A stretch of 7,495 nt of DNA from an uncultured Christensenella sp. (GTDB lineage Bacteria; Bacillota; Clostridia; Christensenellales; UBA3700), in NCBI GenBank assembly GCA_910584035.1, contig CAJTZR010000094.1, positions 1 to 7,495 on the forward strand, read 5' to 3'. Each line of letters begins with the position of its first letter. The first letter of the stretch is position 1. A model generated the notes under the pieces. It made no database searches, was not told the origin of the DNA, and saw nothing but the letters and a program-made list of their open reading frames with translations. The position numbers were made by a program, and so were the translations under genes. Shown here piece after piece: positions 1 to 6,442 of the stretch.

Positions 1-1867
1 AACATTTAGTACTTTCCTTAATAGTTTGATTCAACTTAGAAAGTATCCATTTATCACTTGGAGTCAAGCGGAATGAACCCATTTCCTTAAGCTTAACATT
101 TTCAGTATTCATCATAACAAATCTTGACGCATTCCAAACTTTGTTCAAGAAGTTACGACAACTAATAACTTTTTCCTCAATGAATCTTGTATCACCGCCT
201 GGTGCAATACCCATAAGCAAACTTAGCCTTAAGCTATCCGCACCATAATTGTCAATAATCTCAAGTGGGTCAATACCATTACCCAAAGACTTACTCATTT
301 TTCTGCCTTGAGCATCACGAACAATGCCGTGTATTAAAACCTCTGGGAACGGAATGTCGCCCATATGCTCCAAACCACTGAAAATCATTCTTGCAACCCA
401 GAAGAAAATTATATCGTATGCAGTAACCAACAAGCTTGTTGGATAAAAATATTGCAAATCTTTTGTATTTTCTGGATAACCCAAAGTTGAAAACGGCCAT
501 AATGCAGAAGAAAACCATGTATCAAGTACATCCTCGTCTTGTTTCAAATGAGTACTGCCACACTTTGAGCATTTAGTTGGTGCATCAGCTTGAACCATCA
601 TTTCACCGCAATCTTCGCAATAATATGCTGGTATTCTATGTCCCCACCAAAGTTGACGAGAAATACACCAATCCTTAATATTTTCCATCCAGTTAAAGTA
701 TGTTTTACTAAATCTTTGTGGAATAAACTCCACCTTTTTATCTTTAACAACTTTAATAGCAGGTTTTGCAAGTGGTAGCATTTTAACAAACCATTGTTTG
801 CTAACAATAGGTTCAACAACGCTATGACATCTATAGCAAACACCAACATTATGGGTATATGGCTCTTCTTTAACAAGATAGCCACCCTCTTTCAAATCAG
901 CAACAATTCTACGTCTTGCCTCATCTCTGTCAAGACCGCAATATTTGCCAGCAAGCTCATTCATACTGCCATCGTCATTCATAATACGAATAACTTCCAA
1001 GTTATGTCTTAAGCCCACCTCAAAGTCGTTAGGGTCGTGTGCTGGTGTAATTTTAACCGCACCACTACCAAAATCTAACTCTACATACTCGTCTGCTATA
1101 ACTGGTATCTGCTTGTCCGTCAAAGGCAATTTAAGCATTTTACCAATAATGTCTTTATATCTGTTATCCTTAGGATTAACTGCAACAGCAGTATCACCAA
1201 GCATAGTTTCTGGCCTTGTTGTTGCAACTACAAGCTCACCACTACCATCAGCTAGTGGATATCTAATATGCCATAAGAAAGAAGCTTGCTCCTCATACTC
1301 AACCTCTGCATCACTAAGTGCAGTTTTACAAGACGGACACCAGTTGATTATTCTATCCGCCTTATAGATTAAACCTTTGTTATATAAATTTACAAAAACT
1401 TGCTTAACTGCTTTTGTAAGATTATCATCCATTGTGAATGCTAATCTACTCCAATCACAAGAAGAACCTAAACGCTTAAGTTGTTCTACTATTCTACCGC
1501 CATATTGCTCTTTCCACGCCCAAGCACGTTCCAAAAAGCCGTCACGACCTACATCTGCTTTGGTTAACCCTTCTTGTTTCATTTTTTCAACAATTTTAAC
1601 CTCTGTTGCAATTGATGCGTGGTCAGTACCTGGTATCCACAATGTAGAATAACCTTGCATACGCTTAAACCTAACTATAGTATCTTGAATACTATTATTT
1701 AAAGCGTGTCCCATATGCAACTGACCAGTAATATTTGGTGGTGGAATAACTATAGAAAATGGTTGTTTTTTGCTATCTGCTTCCGCTTTAAAATAACCAT
1801 TATTTTCCCAATCTTTGTATAATTTTTCCTCAAATTCACGAGGATTATAAGTCTTTGACATATCCAT
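1..1867 (-). CDS. valS: Valyl-tRNA synthetase (ValS), N-terminal 622 codons, truncated by window edge
   Basis: Cytoplasmic class I aminoacyl-tRNA synthetase that charges tRNA-Val with valine using ATP. Translated by eye from 1867, the frame stays open to base 1. Seen: the HIGH-type motif PPPNITGQLHMGHAL (HMGH at residues 51-54); WIPGTDHASIATE, typical of ValS; a CP1 editing-domain stretch with TTRPETMLGDTAVAV and ITPAHDPNDFEVG; a zinc-ribbon pair C417/C420 and C433/C436; DTWFSSALWPFSTLG; and the KMSKS loop GRKMSKSLGNG (K523-S527, bases 287-301). These are the hallmarks separating ValS from IleS and LeuS. Bacterial ValS is usually about 880 residues, so the rest of the anticodon-binding domain and the C-terminal coiled coil lie beyond the window. 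The ATG at 1867 is preferred over the one at 1861 because AGGAAGG at 1876-1882 sits 8 nt upstream of it. No frameshift or missing catalytic motif was seen. Confidence 0.97.
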   Translation of the reverse strand, partial: MDMSKTYNPREFEEKLYKDWENNGYFKAEADSKKQPFSIVIPPPNITGQLHMGHALNNSIQDTIVRFKRMQGYSTLWIPGTDHASIATEVKIVEKMKQEGLTKADVGRDGFLERAWAWKEQYGGRIVEQLKRLGSSCDWSRLAFTMDDNLTKAVKQVFVNLYNKGLIYKADRIINWCPSCKTALSDAEVEYEEQASFLWHIRYPLADGSGELVVATTRPETMLGDTAVAVNPKDNRYKDIIGKMLKLPLTDKQIPVIADEYVELDFGSGAVKITPAHDPNDFEVGLRHNLEVIRIMNDDGSMNELAGKYCGLDRDEARRRIVADLKEGGYLVKEEPYTHNVGVCYRCHSVVEPIVSKQWFVKMLPLAKPAIKVVKDKKVEFIPQRFSKTYFNWMENIKDWCISRQLWWGHRIPAYYCEDCGEMMVQADAPTKCSKCGSTHLKQDEDVLDTWFSSALWPFSTLGYPENTKDLQYFYPTSLLVTAYDIIFFWVARMIFSGLEHMGDIPFPEVLIHGIVRDAQGRKMSKSLGNGIDPLEIIDNYGADSLRLSLLMGIAPGGDTRFIEEKVISCRNFLNKVWNASRFVMMNTENVKLKEMGSFRLTPSDKWILSKLNQTIKESTKC

Positions 1868-1941
1868 AACTCGTACCTTCCTAATTTTTCACACAAATCT
1901 CAATATTTATCTTAATTATTTTTAAATTGTAACCTTAAATC

Positions 1942-1972
1942 TCAACTTATTGAATTAATTTTTCAACTTATT
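1942..1972. repeat. Tandem direct repeat TCAACTTATT, 21-bp period
   Basis: TCAACTTATT occurs at 1942-1951 and again at 1963-1972, one 21-bp period (two helical turns) apart, in the valS upstream region. A looser copy, TCAACTATTT, lies near 2066. On the transcribed strand the repeats read AATAAGTTGA and lie just around and downstream of the TATAAT at 1970-1975. The spacing would suit a dimeric regulator, but sequence this A+T-rich gives such repeats by chance fairly often. Confidence 0.45.
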
Positions 1973-2052
1973 ATAGCCCACTTTATAACTATAAAATTTA
2001 ATTTTTTAATTTTTCATAGCACTGCTATTTTTGATATAAAAAATTAATTCAA
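1950..2052. repeat. Perfect 14-bp inverted repeat, arms 1950-1963 and 2039-2052
   Basis: TTGAATTAATTTTT at 1950-1963 is exactly complementary to AAAAATTAATTCAA at 2039-2052, with 75 bp between. The arms hold only one G:C pair and contain the self-palindromic core AATTAATT, so the match is less surprising than its length suggests. In a valS leader RNA it could close a long stem that also encloses the small ATAGC-act-GCTAT hairpin at 2016-2028. Confidence 0.4.
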
Positions 2053-2106
2053 AAACTTTCTTTTTCAACTATTTAAATTTTTTCTATTTAACATAAGTTG
2101 CCTTAT

Positions 2107-2370
2107 TTAACTTATAAATAACACTGCAAGCAATGCACCTATCAAAGCAAATACAAAGGCAACACCTTTGACTATCAAGCCTACATTAGCAAGCTTTTTA
2201 TCATCCGCATCTTTAATTTTAAGCGTAATATGATAAGCGATTTTATTGCTAAATATCAAAAGTATTATTCCAATTGCCATTACTATCAAACCACAAATTA
2301 CATATGGGCTTTTGAACCTTTGCCAGTTCCACTCAAAAAATGCTGATATAATATATCCAAAATCAATCAT
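2107..2370 (-). CDS. Small two-helix membrane protein of unknown function (87 aa), coupled to the PgsA-like gene
   Basis: I do not recognise a family. The protein is 87 residues with a short aromatic N-terminus (FFEWNWQRF around residues 11-19), one hydrophobic helix at about 23-41, a charged linker at about 42-61 (KIKDADDKK), and a second hydrophobic helix at about 63-86 reaching nearly the C-terminus. The layout suggests an inner-membrane hairpin. An in-frame ATG exists at 2382, but it has no ribosome site; the ATG at 2370 has GAGGA five bases upstream and is the likelier start. That ATG overlaps the TGA of the upstream lipid-synthesis gene (8-nt overlap, ATGATTGA), and its ribosome site lies within the last codons of that gene. 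Translational coupling is therefore very likely. From context it may be an accessory to phospholipid synthesis, but the sequence alone does not show this. Confidence 0.82.
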   Translation of the reverse strand: MIDFGYIISAFFEWNWQRFKSPYVICGLIVMAIGIILLIFSNKIAYHITLKIKDADDKKLANVGLIVKGVAFVFALIGALLAVLFIS

Positions 2371-3109
2371 AATCGTCCTCATTTAGAGGTAAGTCATATG
2401 AATCTTTTGCTTTCTCAGTTGTTTCGCTTTCCGCAACAGTATCCTCACTTGGAGCTTCTACCGCATTAGCATCAACAACATTTTCCTTATTTGGAGTGCT
2501 ATCACAAACAGCTTTTATCTTTAATTGCTTAACCTCTTTAATGCGGAATTGTATAAACTGAAAGGTGTAAATAATTGCAGTAACAACAGCAAAAACTGCC
2601 CCACAAACCAAAATCACATTGACAGCTATGTCATACAAACGTGTTTCTGGACCACCACCAACAAAAAATGCAAGTACAATACCTAAAGAATTTAAACAAG
2701 TTGCAGCTTTACCAAAAATATTTGACTTTATTTCATAACTACTTTTAAAAAGTTTTACTATTGCACTGCCACCTATCACCATATAACTTTCCTTAATCAC
2801 AAATACTAAGGGAAATACTGGGTCAATTTTTTCAAGCACAGTCAAACAAACTAAAGTGGAAACTTGCAACAATTTATCCGCTATAGGGTCTGCTATCTTA
2901 CCAATATCACTGACGAGATGATAATGCCTTGCGATAAAACCATCCACTAAATCTGTAACTGATGCAAATATAAATATGCCAAACGCAATATAAATATTGT
3001 TTGGTATAGAACTATCAAGTAAAATCCACACAAAAAATGGCACACATAATATCCTTATGTAAGTCAAAATATTAGGGATAGTAAATATTTCTTTTTTGTT
3101 AAATTTCAT
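2363..3109 (-). CDS. CDP-alcohol phosphatidyltransferase, PgsA-like, with acidic C-terminal tail (248 aa)
   Basis: Integral membrane enzyme that moves a phosphatidyl group from CDP-diacylglycerol to an alcohol, probably glycerol-3-phosphate, the committed step to phosphatidylglycerol. The family signature D-x2-DG-x2-AR-x8-G-x3-D-x3-D is complete: D53, D56, G57, A60, R61, G70, D74 and D78, where the aspartates bind divalent metal and D78 is the expected general base. The N-terminus (IPNILTYIRILCVPFF) is typical of PGP synthases. Several hydrophobic helices follow to about residue 190. PgsA is usually about 180-195 residues; the extra 50 residues here form a hydrophilic tail rich in E, D, S and T ending NEDDYD. 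AGGTGA just upstream supports the ATG at 3109. A strong promoter lies at 3146-3174, and the 87-aa membrane gene overlaps the stop codon. The alternatives are a cardiolipin- or phosphatidylinositol-phosphate-synthase-like member; the family is certain, the acceptor alcohol is not. Confidence 0.93.
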   Translation of the reverse strand: MKFNKKEIFTIPNILTYIRILCVPFFVWILLDSSIPNNIYIAFGIFIFASVTDLVDGFIARHYHLVSDIGKIADPIADKLLQVSTLVCLTVLEKIDPVFPLVFVIKESYMVIGGSAIVKLFKSSYEIKSNIFGKAATCLNSLGIVLAFFVGGGPETRLYDIAVNVILVCGAVFAVVTAIIYTFQFIQFRIKEVKQLKIKAVCDSTPNKENVVDANAVEAPSEDTVAESETTEKAKDSYDLPLNEDDYD

Positions 3110-3125
3110 TTTATCACCTATAGTC

Positions 3126-3138
3126 AGTAAACTTTACT
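3126..3138. promoter_or_regulatory. AGTAAA-C-TTTACT palindrome at the predicted transcription start
   Basis: A perfect 6-1-6 palindrome lies directly downstream of the -10 element of the 3146-3174 promoter, covering about +1 to +13 of the predicted transcript. It is joined on one side by a second palindrome, TACTAGTA at 3135-3142. The position suits a repressor operator, or a short hairpin at the very 5' end of the mRNA. No regulator can be named. Confidence 0.4.
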
Positions 3139-3145
3139 AGTAAGT

Positions 3146-3174
3146 AGTATATCACACTTTTGCTTATTTGTAAA
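3146..3174 (-). promoter_or_regulatory. Extended -10 sigma-A promoter for the PgsA-like gene pair
   Basis: On the minus strand TTTACA (3169-3174) is followed, after exactly 17 nt, by TATACT (3146-3151), which is preceded by TG plus one base, the extended -10 motif. Each hexamer matches the sigma-A consensus in 5 of 6 positions. Predicted transcription start is near 3138, giving a 5' leader of about 29 nt before the ATG at 3109. Confidence 0.8.
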
Positions 3175-3208
3175 CATTTTATTTATATTTTATAAAATAA
3201 ATCATATA

Positions 3209-3236
3209 TGCAATAATGGTATAAGAATTTATTGCA
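3209..3236. repeat. Inverted repeat TGCAATAA / TTATTGCA
   Basis: Perfect 8-bp arms at 3209-3216 and 3229-3236 with a 12-bp loop, in the gap between the YkvI-family stop codon and the next promoter. It may help stabilise or end the YkvI-family transcript, but no U-run follows on the minus strand. An A+T palindrome with core ATTTTATAAAAT follows near 3187-3198. Confidence 0.4.
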
Positions 3237-3237
3237 C

Positions 3238-3255
3238 AAAAAAGTAAAATTACTT
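3238..3255 (-). terminator. Weak intrinsic terminator candidate after the YkvI-family gene
   Basis: Ten bases after the YkvI-family stop, the minus strand reads AAGTA-ATTT-TACTT followed by a run of U. The stem is only five pairs with one G:C pair, so it is a poor terminator alone. Its position right after a stop codon and before a new promoter is the main support. Confidence 0.35.
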
Positions 3256-3264
3256 ATCGTATGT

Positions 3265-4284
3265 TTATTTTGGTTGGCGTAACCCCAGCTTTTTAATTTT
3301 ACTATTAGCTATAATCATTTTAAAATAATTGCACAAAACGCTTAACACAACAATAATGCAAATTACAAAGCCAATATTTCCAATTTGAGAATAGCTAAAC
3401 GATACTAAACTACTAAAATCTGTGCCATCAAAATAAAAACCTAACACAAAACATAACACAAATATGATAAATTTATTTGGCACAAAAGCAAAAATCATAT
3501 CTGCAAAAGCTTTACCTGAGCCAATCAAAGTAGTAAAAATTGCAAGATAAACTACCACTGCAGCAAGCACACCTAAGCCGTGACTTCTAGCAACCTCAAA
3601 AACTGGCATACTTGCTGAAAATGCTTGCATACTTATAACATAGCAAATGCTCATCAAACCGCCCATAACAATGGTTACAATCACACCAGTACAAGCAATC
3701 TGCTTGTGAGATAGTTCCGCCCCCTCCTCACTCATAAAATACCCACCTAAAAGCATATTCATACCCGCATAAAGTATAGACTGCAATGGATTAAAACCTG
3801 AATAAACCTCACCTTTTCCGATTATCAAAATAACAAGCATAAGTGCCATAATCAAAGGTACAATTATCAAATTTAAAAGCTTAATAATACGCATATCATA
3901 AAGCATTAATATTGCAACAATAAAAGCAGTAAAAATTCCAAAATATTTTATGCCAAATTGCGTTTCAATAAGCTCACTTACTGCACTTAACATAACACAA
4001 TATGTCACCATAGAGGATAAAAACACTACGATTTTCATAAGGTTTTTTATGTATTTTATTTTTTTTTGCAACTTTCCAAAGTAACAAAAAAACACACATA
4101 ACAATCCCATAATAACTGCAGCAAAAAGCACAGATAAATATCCACAATTTTTAAAGTACAGCATTATTTCAGAACCAGTTGCAAAACCAGCACCAATCAC
4201 TACACCCACAAATAAAAACACTAATCTAATTATTACCTTAAAACTGCTTAAGTTTGCAGAAGTACTAAAAAAAATATGTCGCAT
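3265..4284 (-). CDS. YkvI-family multi-pass membrane protein, probable transporter (up to 339 aa)
   Basis: An integral membrane protein with about ten hydrophobic helices. The first helix carries GVVIGAGFATGSEIMLYF (residues 27-44), the glycine-rich broken-helix motif characteristic of the YkvI family (GAGFASGQE-type), which is related to LeuT-fold amino-acid/cation transporters. Other landmarks are GYFMSEEGAELSHKQ (181-195) and TTLIGSGKAF (251-260). The substrate is not known for the family and cannot be read from the sequence. The start is uncertain. The ATG at 4284 is the only standard start before helix 1 apart from a GTG at codon 22, has no Shine-Dalgarno sequence, and lies in the 3' arm of the hairpin at 4277-4302. 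AAGG overlapping codons 16-17 would fit initiation at a non-standard ATT (codon 19), which is speculative. A promoter lies at 4359-4387. Confidence 0.9.
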   Translation of the reverse strand: MRHIFFSTSANLSSFKVIIRLVFLFVGVVIGAGFATGSEIMLYFKNCGYLSVLFAAVIMGLLCVFFCYFGKLQKKIKYIKNLMKIVVFLSSMVTYCVMLSAVSELIETQFGIKYFGIFTAFIVAILMLYDMRIIKLLNLIIVPLIMALMLVILIIGKGEVYSGFNPLQSILYAGMNMLLGGYFMSEEGAELSHKQIACTGVIVTIVMGGLMSICYVISMQAFSASMPVFEVARSHGLGVLAAVVVYLAIFTTLIGSGKAFADMIFAFVPNKFIIFVLCFVLGFYFDGTDFSSLVSFSYSQIGNIGFVICIIVVLSVLCNYFKMIIANSKIKKLGLRQPK

Positions 4285-4302
4285 ACTAAATTGTATGCGA
4301 CA
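4267..4302 (-). terminator. Intrinsic terminator / attenuator hairpin overlapping the YkvI-family start codon
   Basis: On the minus strand TGTCGCATAC pairs perfectly with GTATGCGACA across a 6-nt loop (4277-4302), and after UA a run of eight U follows (4267-4274). This is the best terminator-shaped structure in the window: a 10-bp stem with five G:C pairs, a small loop and an uninterrupted U-run. It could end transcripts from the TPR gene, whose stop is 167 nt upstream, and also those from the promoter at 4359-4387. It contains the ATG of the downstream gene, so any YkvI-family expression must read through or remodel it. Confidence 0.75.
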
Positions 4303-4352
4303 GCTTTTAATTTATAATAAATTATGACAAATTAAGCCAAATAAGGAATTAT
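4267..4352 (-). ncRNA. Candidate ~86-nt leader RNA or small RNA bounded by promoter and terminator
   Basis: The interval from the predicted start of the 4359-4387 promoter to the end of the U-run at 4267 forms a compact promoter-to-terminator unit. The leader has no ATG before the hairpin and matches no riboswitch class I can recognise. It contains an all-A+U stem TAATTTA-TTA-TAAATTA just before the terminator. It could be an attenuated leader of the YkvI-family gene or an independent small RNA. This is inference from promoter and terminator shape only. Confidence 0.35.
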
Positions 4353-4358
4353 TTTGTT

Positions 4359-4387
4359 ATAATAGAGATTTGCTTTTCTTTTGCCAA
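4359..4387 (-). promoter_or_regulatory. Sigma-A promoter upstream of the YkvI-family gene
   Basis: On the minus strand TTGGCA (4382-4387) and TATTAT (4359-4364) are separated by exactly 17 nt, each matching consensus in 5 of 6 positions. Predicted start is an A near 4352. The site lies between the TPR stop and the hairpin at 4277-4302. Confidence 0.7.
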
Positions 4388-4468
4388 ATCATTTTGCTAT
4401 ATGAATAATCATTTCATTACACCAATTATTTTTCAACTTTTAACTAATCTTAAATATCACTAAAATTC

Positions 4469-6205
4469 TCATTCATTGTCAAAATCAAACTCAGCAAACT
4501 CACCCGACATTCTCTTTAATAACATCTCAAACATATCGTCTGCCTCATATTCAAAAAATGAACCTTGTCTTTTTATAATATCAATGTAACTTTTCAATTT
4601 TTTAGGACTGCATTCCACAACACGTGCAACTTCCTCAATCATACTATTGCTAATCAGCACATACGCATTACAGATTATAGCACCTGCCAAAGCATAGACA
4701 TCTTGGAACTTTCGTTTTGTGTTTTTCATTACCTCAAGCAACTCTTTAGCAGATGTTATTAAATGAGCATTGAAGTCCTCAGTATAAATGCAACAATATG
4801 CAAAAGCATACATATATGCGTCATTATAGCATTGTGGATATTCCTCTATTCCCTCAATTGGTTCAAAAACAGCTTTCTTGTTAATTCCAGCATATGGTAA
4901 ATCAATCTCTCTTATACCACATACTAACAAGGCATATAAAATACCTGCTTTCATTATATTTGATAAAGCTCTAAAATGTATAATAATAGCGATTTTCGAA
5001 TGATTTTTCAATGTAAATTGATTTTTATAAGTTATTAAAAAATTAATAACATCGTCCTCATCAGCAGTTAAAAACAGCATTTCAAATGCTTGCCAAAATT
5101 GTTCATTACTAACTTTTTCGCCAATTTTAACCTTAACTTCTATTTCTAACAATAATTGTTTTGCCATATACCACATACTATTTGGAATATAGTTAACTGC
5201 GGATATTTTCAAATCATTTATATCAGCTTTTAAAAAATATGGCAAAATACTTCCCAACCCATAAATACCATATGAAATATTGATTTTTCCAATCATTTTA
5301 CTTGCACTGCTTTTGTCACCCATTTTTAGATATGTCATAGTTTTCATAACCATAACATCATAATTATTTTGATAATCATTTTTTACAGCAAATTGGTCAA
5401 TTATTTCTAAGCATTTTTTATAGTCAGCTTTCCACTCAACTACATTACAAACAGATTTCAAACTTTCAATATTTGTTATTTCCATTCCAAGCATTTTATT
5501 ATAAAGATTAAAATCGTCAAAAGTACTATCATTGCTTTTCACTTGCAGATAAATTGCAAGTGCCTCAACATCGTCAGCAAAGCTATTCATTCTATGCAAA
5601 CAAATCTTTAGCAATTTTTCCTCATCATAATAACCCAAATAATATAATGTCAACTTCTCCAACAACTCTTTATTTGTGGGTTGTTCCATTGCCAACTGCT
5701 CATACAATTCCATTGCCTCGTCAATATTTCCTTCTGCAAGCAAAAATTGTGCGTGACTTTTTATTTTTTTAAATTTATATTTGTTATCTACAAGTACAAG
5801 TTTTCGGCTTTCGCTGTCGTCTGTACACTCTTCATTATAATAATTAATTAAATAATTATCATCCATAGTTAGCTTGCTTACTCTGCTATAAAGGTAAAAA
5901 GCGTCCCTAAACTCGTCCTTATAATCTAAAAACATATATAATTTAGCAAGTTCTCTATGTGCTAGACTATTTTTATCGTTTAATACAATAGCCGTTTTAA
6001 ATGCAAAAATAGCTTTATCATAACTTTTCCAACTTGTATAAATTACACCTAACATATATAATATATGCGACTTATCCGTAGGTGAAAATAACTCAATTTT
6101 ATTATGAACATAATACACATAAGACCAATATTGATTGTTTTTAAAATAGCTTTGAGCTTTATTTAAAATAAAGCCTTGGTCAAGATTTGATTCATACTTA
6201 ATCAT
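4469..6205 (-). CDS. TPR-repeat protein of unknown function (578 aa)
   Basis: No signal peptide or membrane helix is evident, so it is probably a cytoplasmic helical scaffold. TPR motifs fit at residues 46-79 (G53, Y56, A65, F69, A72), 80-113 (A87, Y90) and 149-182 (A164, Y168, P176); the N-terminal 40 residues and the region to about 330 look like degenerate helical repeats. TPRs bind partner proteins; no catalytic motif was seen. Near the C-terminus (about 475-546) a helical stretch ends in EEVARVVECSPKKLKSYI, which resembles a helix-turn-helix or cyclin/TFIIB-like unit; this is tentative. Residues 567-578 are strongly acidic. The ATG at 6205 is chosen because GGAGG (6211-6215) lies five bases upstream; the in-frame GTG at 6211 overlaps that ribosome site. 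It follows hslO by 237 bp without a confident promoter, so co-transcription with hslO is possible. The stop is TGA. Confidence 0.88.
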   Translation of the reverse strand: MIKYESNLDQGFILNKAQSYFKNNQYWSYVYYVHNKIELFSPTDKSHILYMLGVIYTSWKSYDKAIFAFKTAIVLNDKNSLAHRELAKLYMFLDYKDEFRDAFYLYSRVSKLTMDDNYLINYYNEECTDDSESRKLVLVDNKYKFKKIKSHAQFLLAEGNIDEAMELYEQLAMEQPTNKELLEKLTLYYLGYYDEEKLLKICLHRMNSFADDVEALAIYLQVKSNDSTFDDFNLYNKMLGMEITNIESLKSVCNVVEWKADYKKCLEIIDQFAVKNDYQNNYDVMVMKTMTYLKMGDKSSASKMIGKINISYGIYGLGSILPYFLKADINDLKISAVNYIPNSMWYMAKQLLLEIEVKVKIGEKVSNEQFWQAFEMLFLTADEDDVINFLITYKNQFTLKNHSKIAIIIHFRALSNIMKAGILYALLVCGIREIDLPYAGINKKAVFEPIEGIEEYPQCYNDAYMYAFAYCCIYTEDFNAHLITSAKELLEVMKNTKRKFQDVYALAGAIICNAYVLISNSMIEEVARVVECSPKKLKSYIDIIKRQGSFFEYEADDMFEMLLKRMSGEFAEFDFDNE

Positions 6206-6207
6206 AT

Positions 6208-6215
6208 TCACCTCC
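6208..6215 (-). promoter_or_regulatory. Near-consensus ribosome binding site that fixes the TPR start
   Basis: GGAGGTGA is complementary to the 3' end of 16S rRNA, with five bases between GGAGG and the ATG at 6205. It is the strongest Shine-Dalgarno sequence in the window. It rules out the in-frame GTG at 6211, which is inside it. Confidence 0.85.
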
Positions 6216-6355
6216 GTTTAGATTTTATAAATTTCTATTACTTAAACGCAATAAAATTTATCCTTGTATACTCGCAATTATTCATATAATTTTTACACCA
6301 AAACCAAAATAAATAGTGTTTTTAACTTTTATACATTTTATAGTATAGTCGTATT

Positions 6356-6378
6356 AAAAAAAACTTAATATCAATTAA
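6356..6378 (-). terminator. Very weak terminator candidate after hslO
   Basis: On the minus strand TTAAT-TGAT-ATTAA is followed by G and eight T. The U-run is good but the stem is five A:U pairs, so termination would be poor. Other all-A+T stems lie just upstream (AATTAAA/TTTAATT around 6380). Read-through from hslO into the TPR gene is plausible. Apart from this, 6206-6442 is A+T-rich sequence without a confident promoter. Confidence 0.25.
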
Positions 6379-6442
6379 AAAATTTTAATTTCTTTTAAAA
6401 ATAATTTATTTTATACAAATTAATAAGTATTACAAACAACTA

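Larger units (their letters stand above)
1868..2106 (-). other. valS leader/spacer: ribosome site, no T-box recognised
   Basis: This 239-bp A+T-rich spacer separates the small membrane gene from valS. AGGAAGG at 1876-1882 is the valS Shine-Dalgarno sequence. A TATAAT lies at 1970-1975 on the minus strand, but no good -35 element sits 16-18 nt upstream, so the promoter is uncertain. Firmicute valS genes are often controlled by a T-box leader. I looked for the conserved AGGGUGG-ACCGCG element and a following intrinsic terminator and found neither. Control may therefore differ here, or valS may be read through from the upstream pair. Confidence 0.5.

Noticed and set aside
315..885. Minus-strand frames of 67 and 95 codons within valS
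   Set aside because: They are out of frame with the continuous valS reading frame, which covers the same bases with conserved synthetase sequence.
945..1367. Open frame of 140 codons on the plus strand, and other plus-strand frames across 590-1652
   Set aside because: They are antisense to valS, whose minus-strand frame carries every ValS motif; no ribosome site or recognisable protein content supports them.
2016..2028. Small hairpin ATAGC-act-GCTAT followed by T5 on the plus strand
   Set aside because: Only five pairs with a 3-nt loop, and there is no plus-strand gene for it to terminate.
2363..2365. TGA read as tryptophan (alternative genetic code)
   Set aside because: Tryptophans in conserved ValS positions are encoded TGG, and TGA stops at 2363 and 4469 sit where the proteins should end.
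2371..2382. Earlier ATG at 2382 for the small membrane protein
   Set aside because: No Shine-Dalgarno upstream; the ATG at 2370 has GAGGA at good spacing and overlaps the preceding stop in the usual coupled way.
6206..6211. GTG at 6211 as start of the TPR protein
   Set aside because: It lies inside the GGAGGTGA ribosome site that serves the ATG at 6205.
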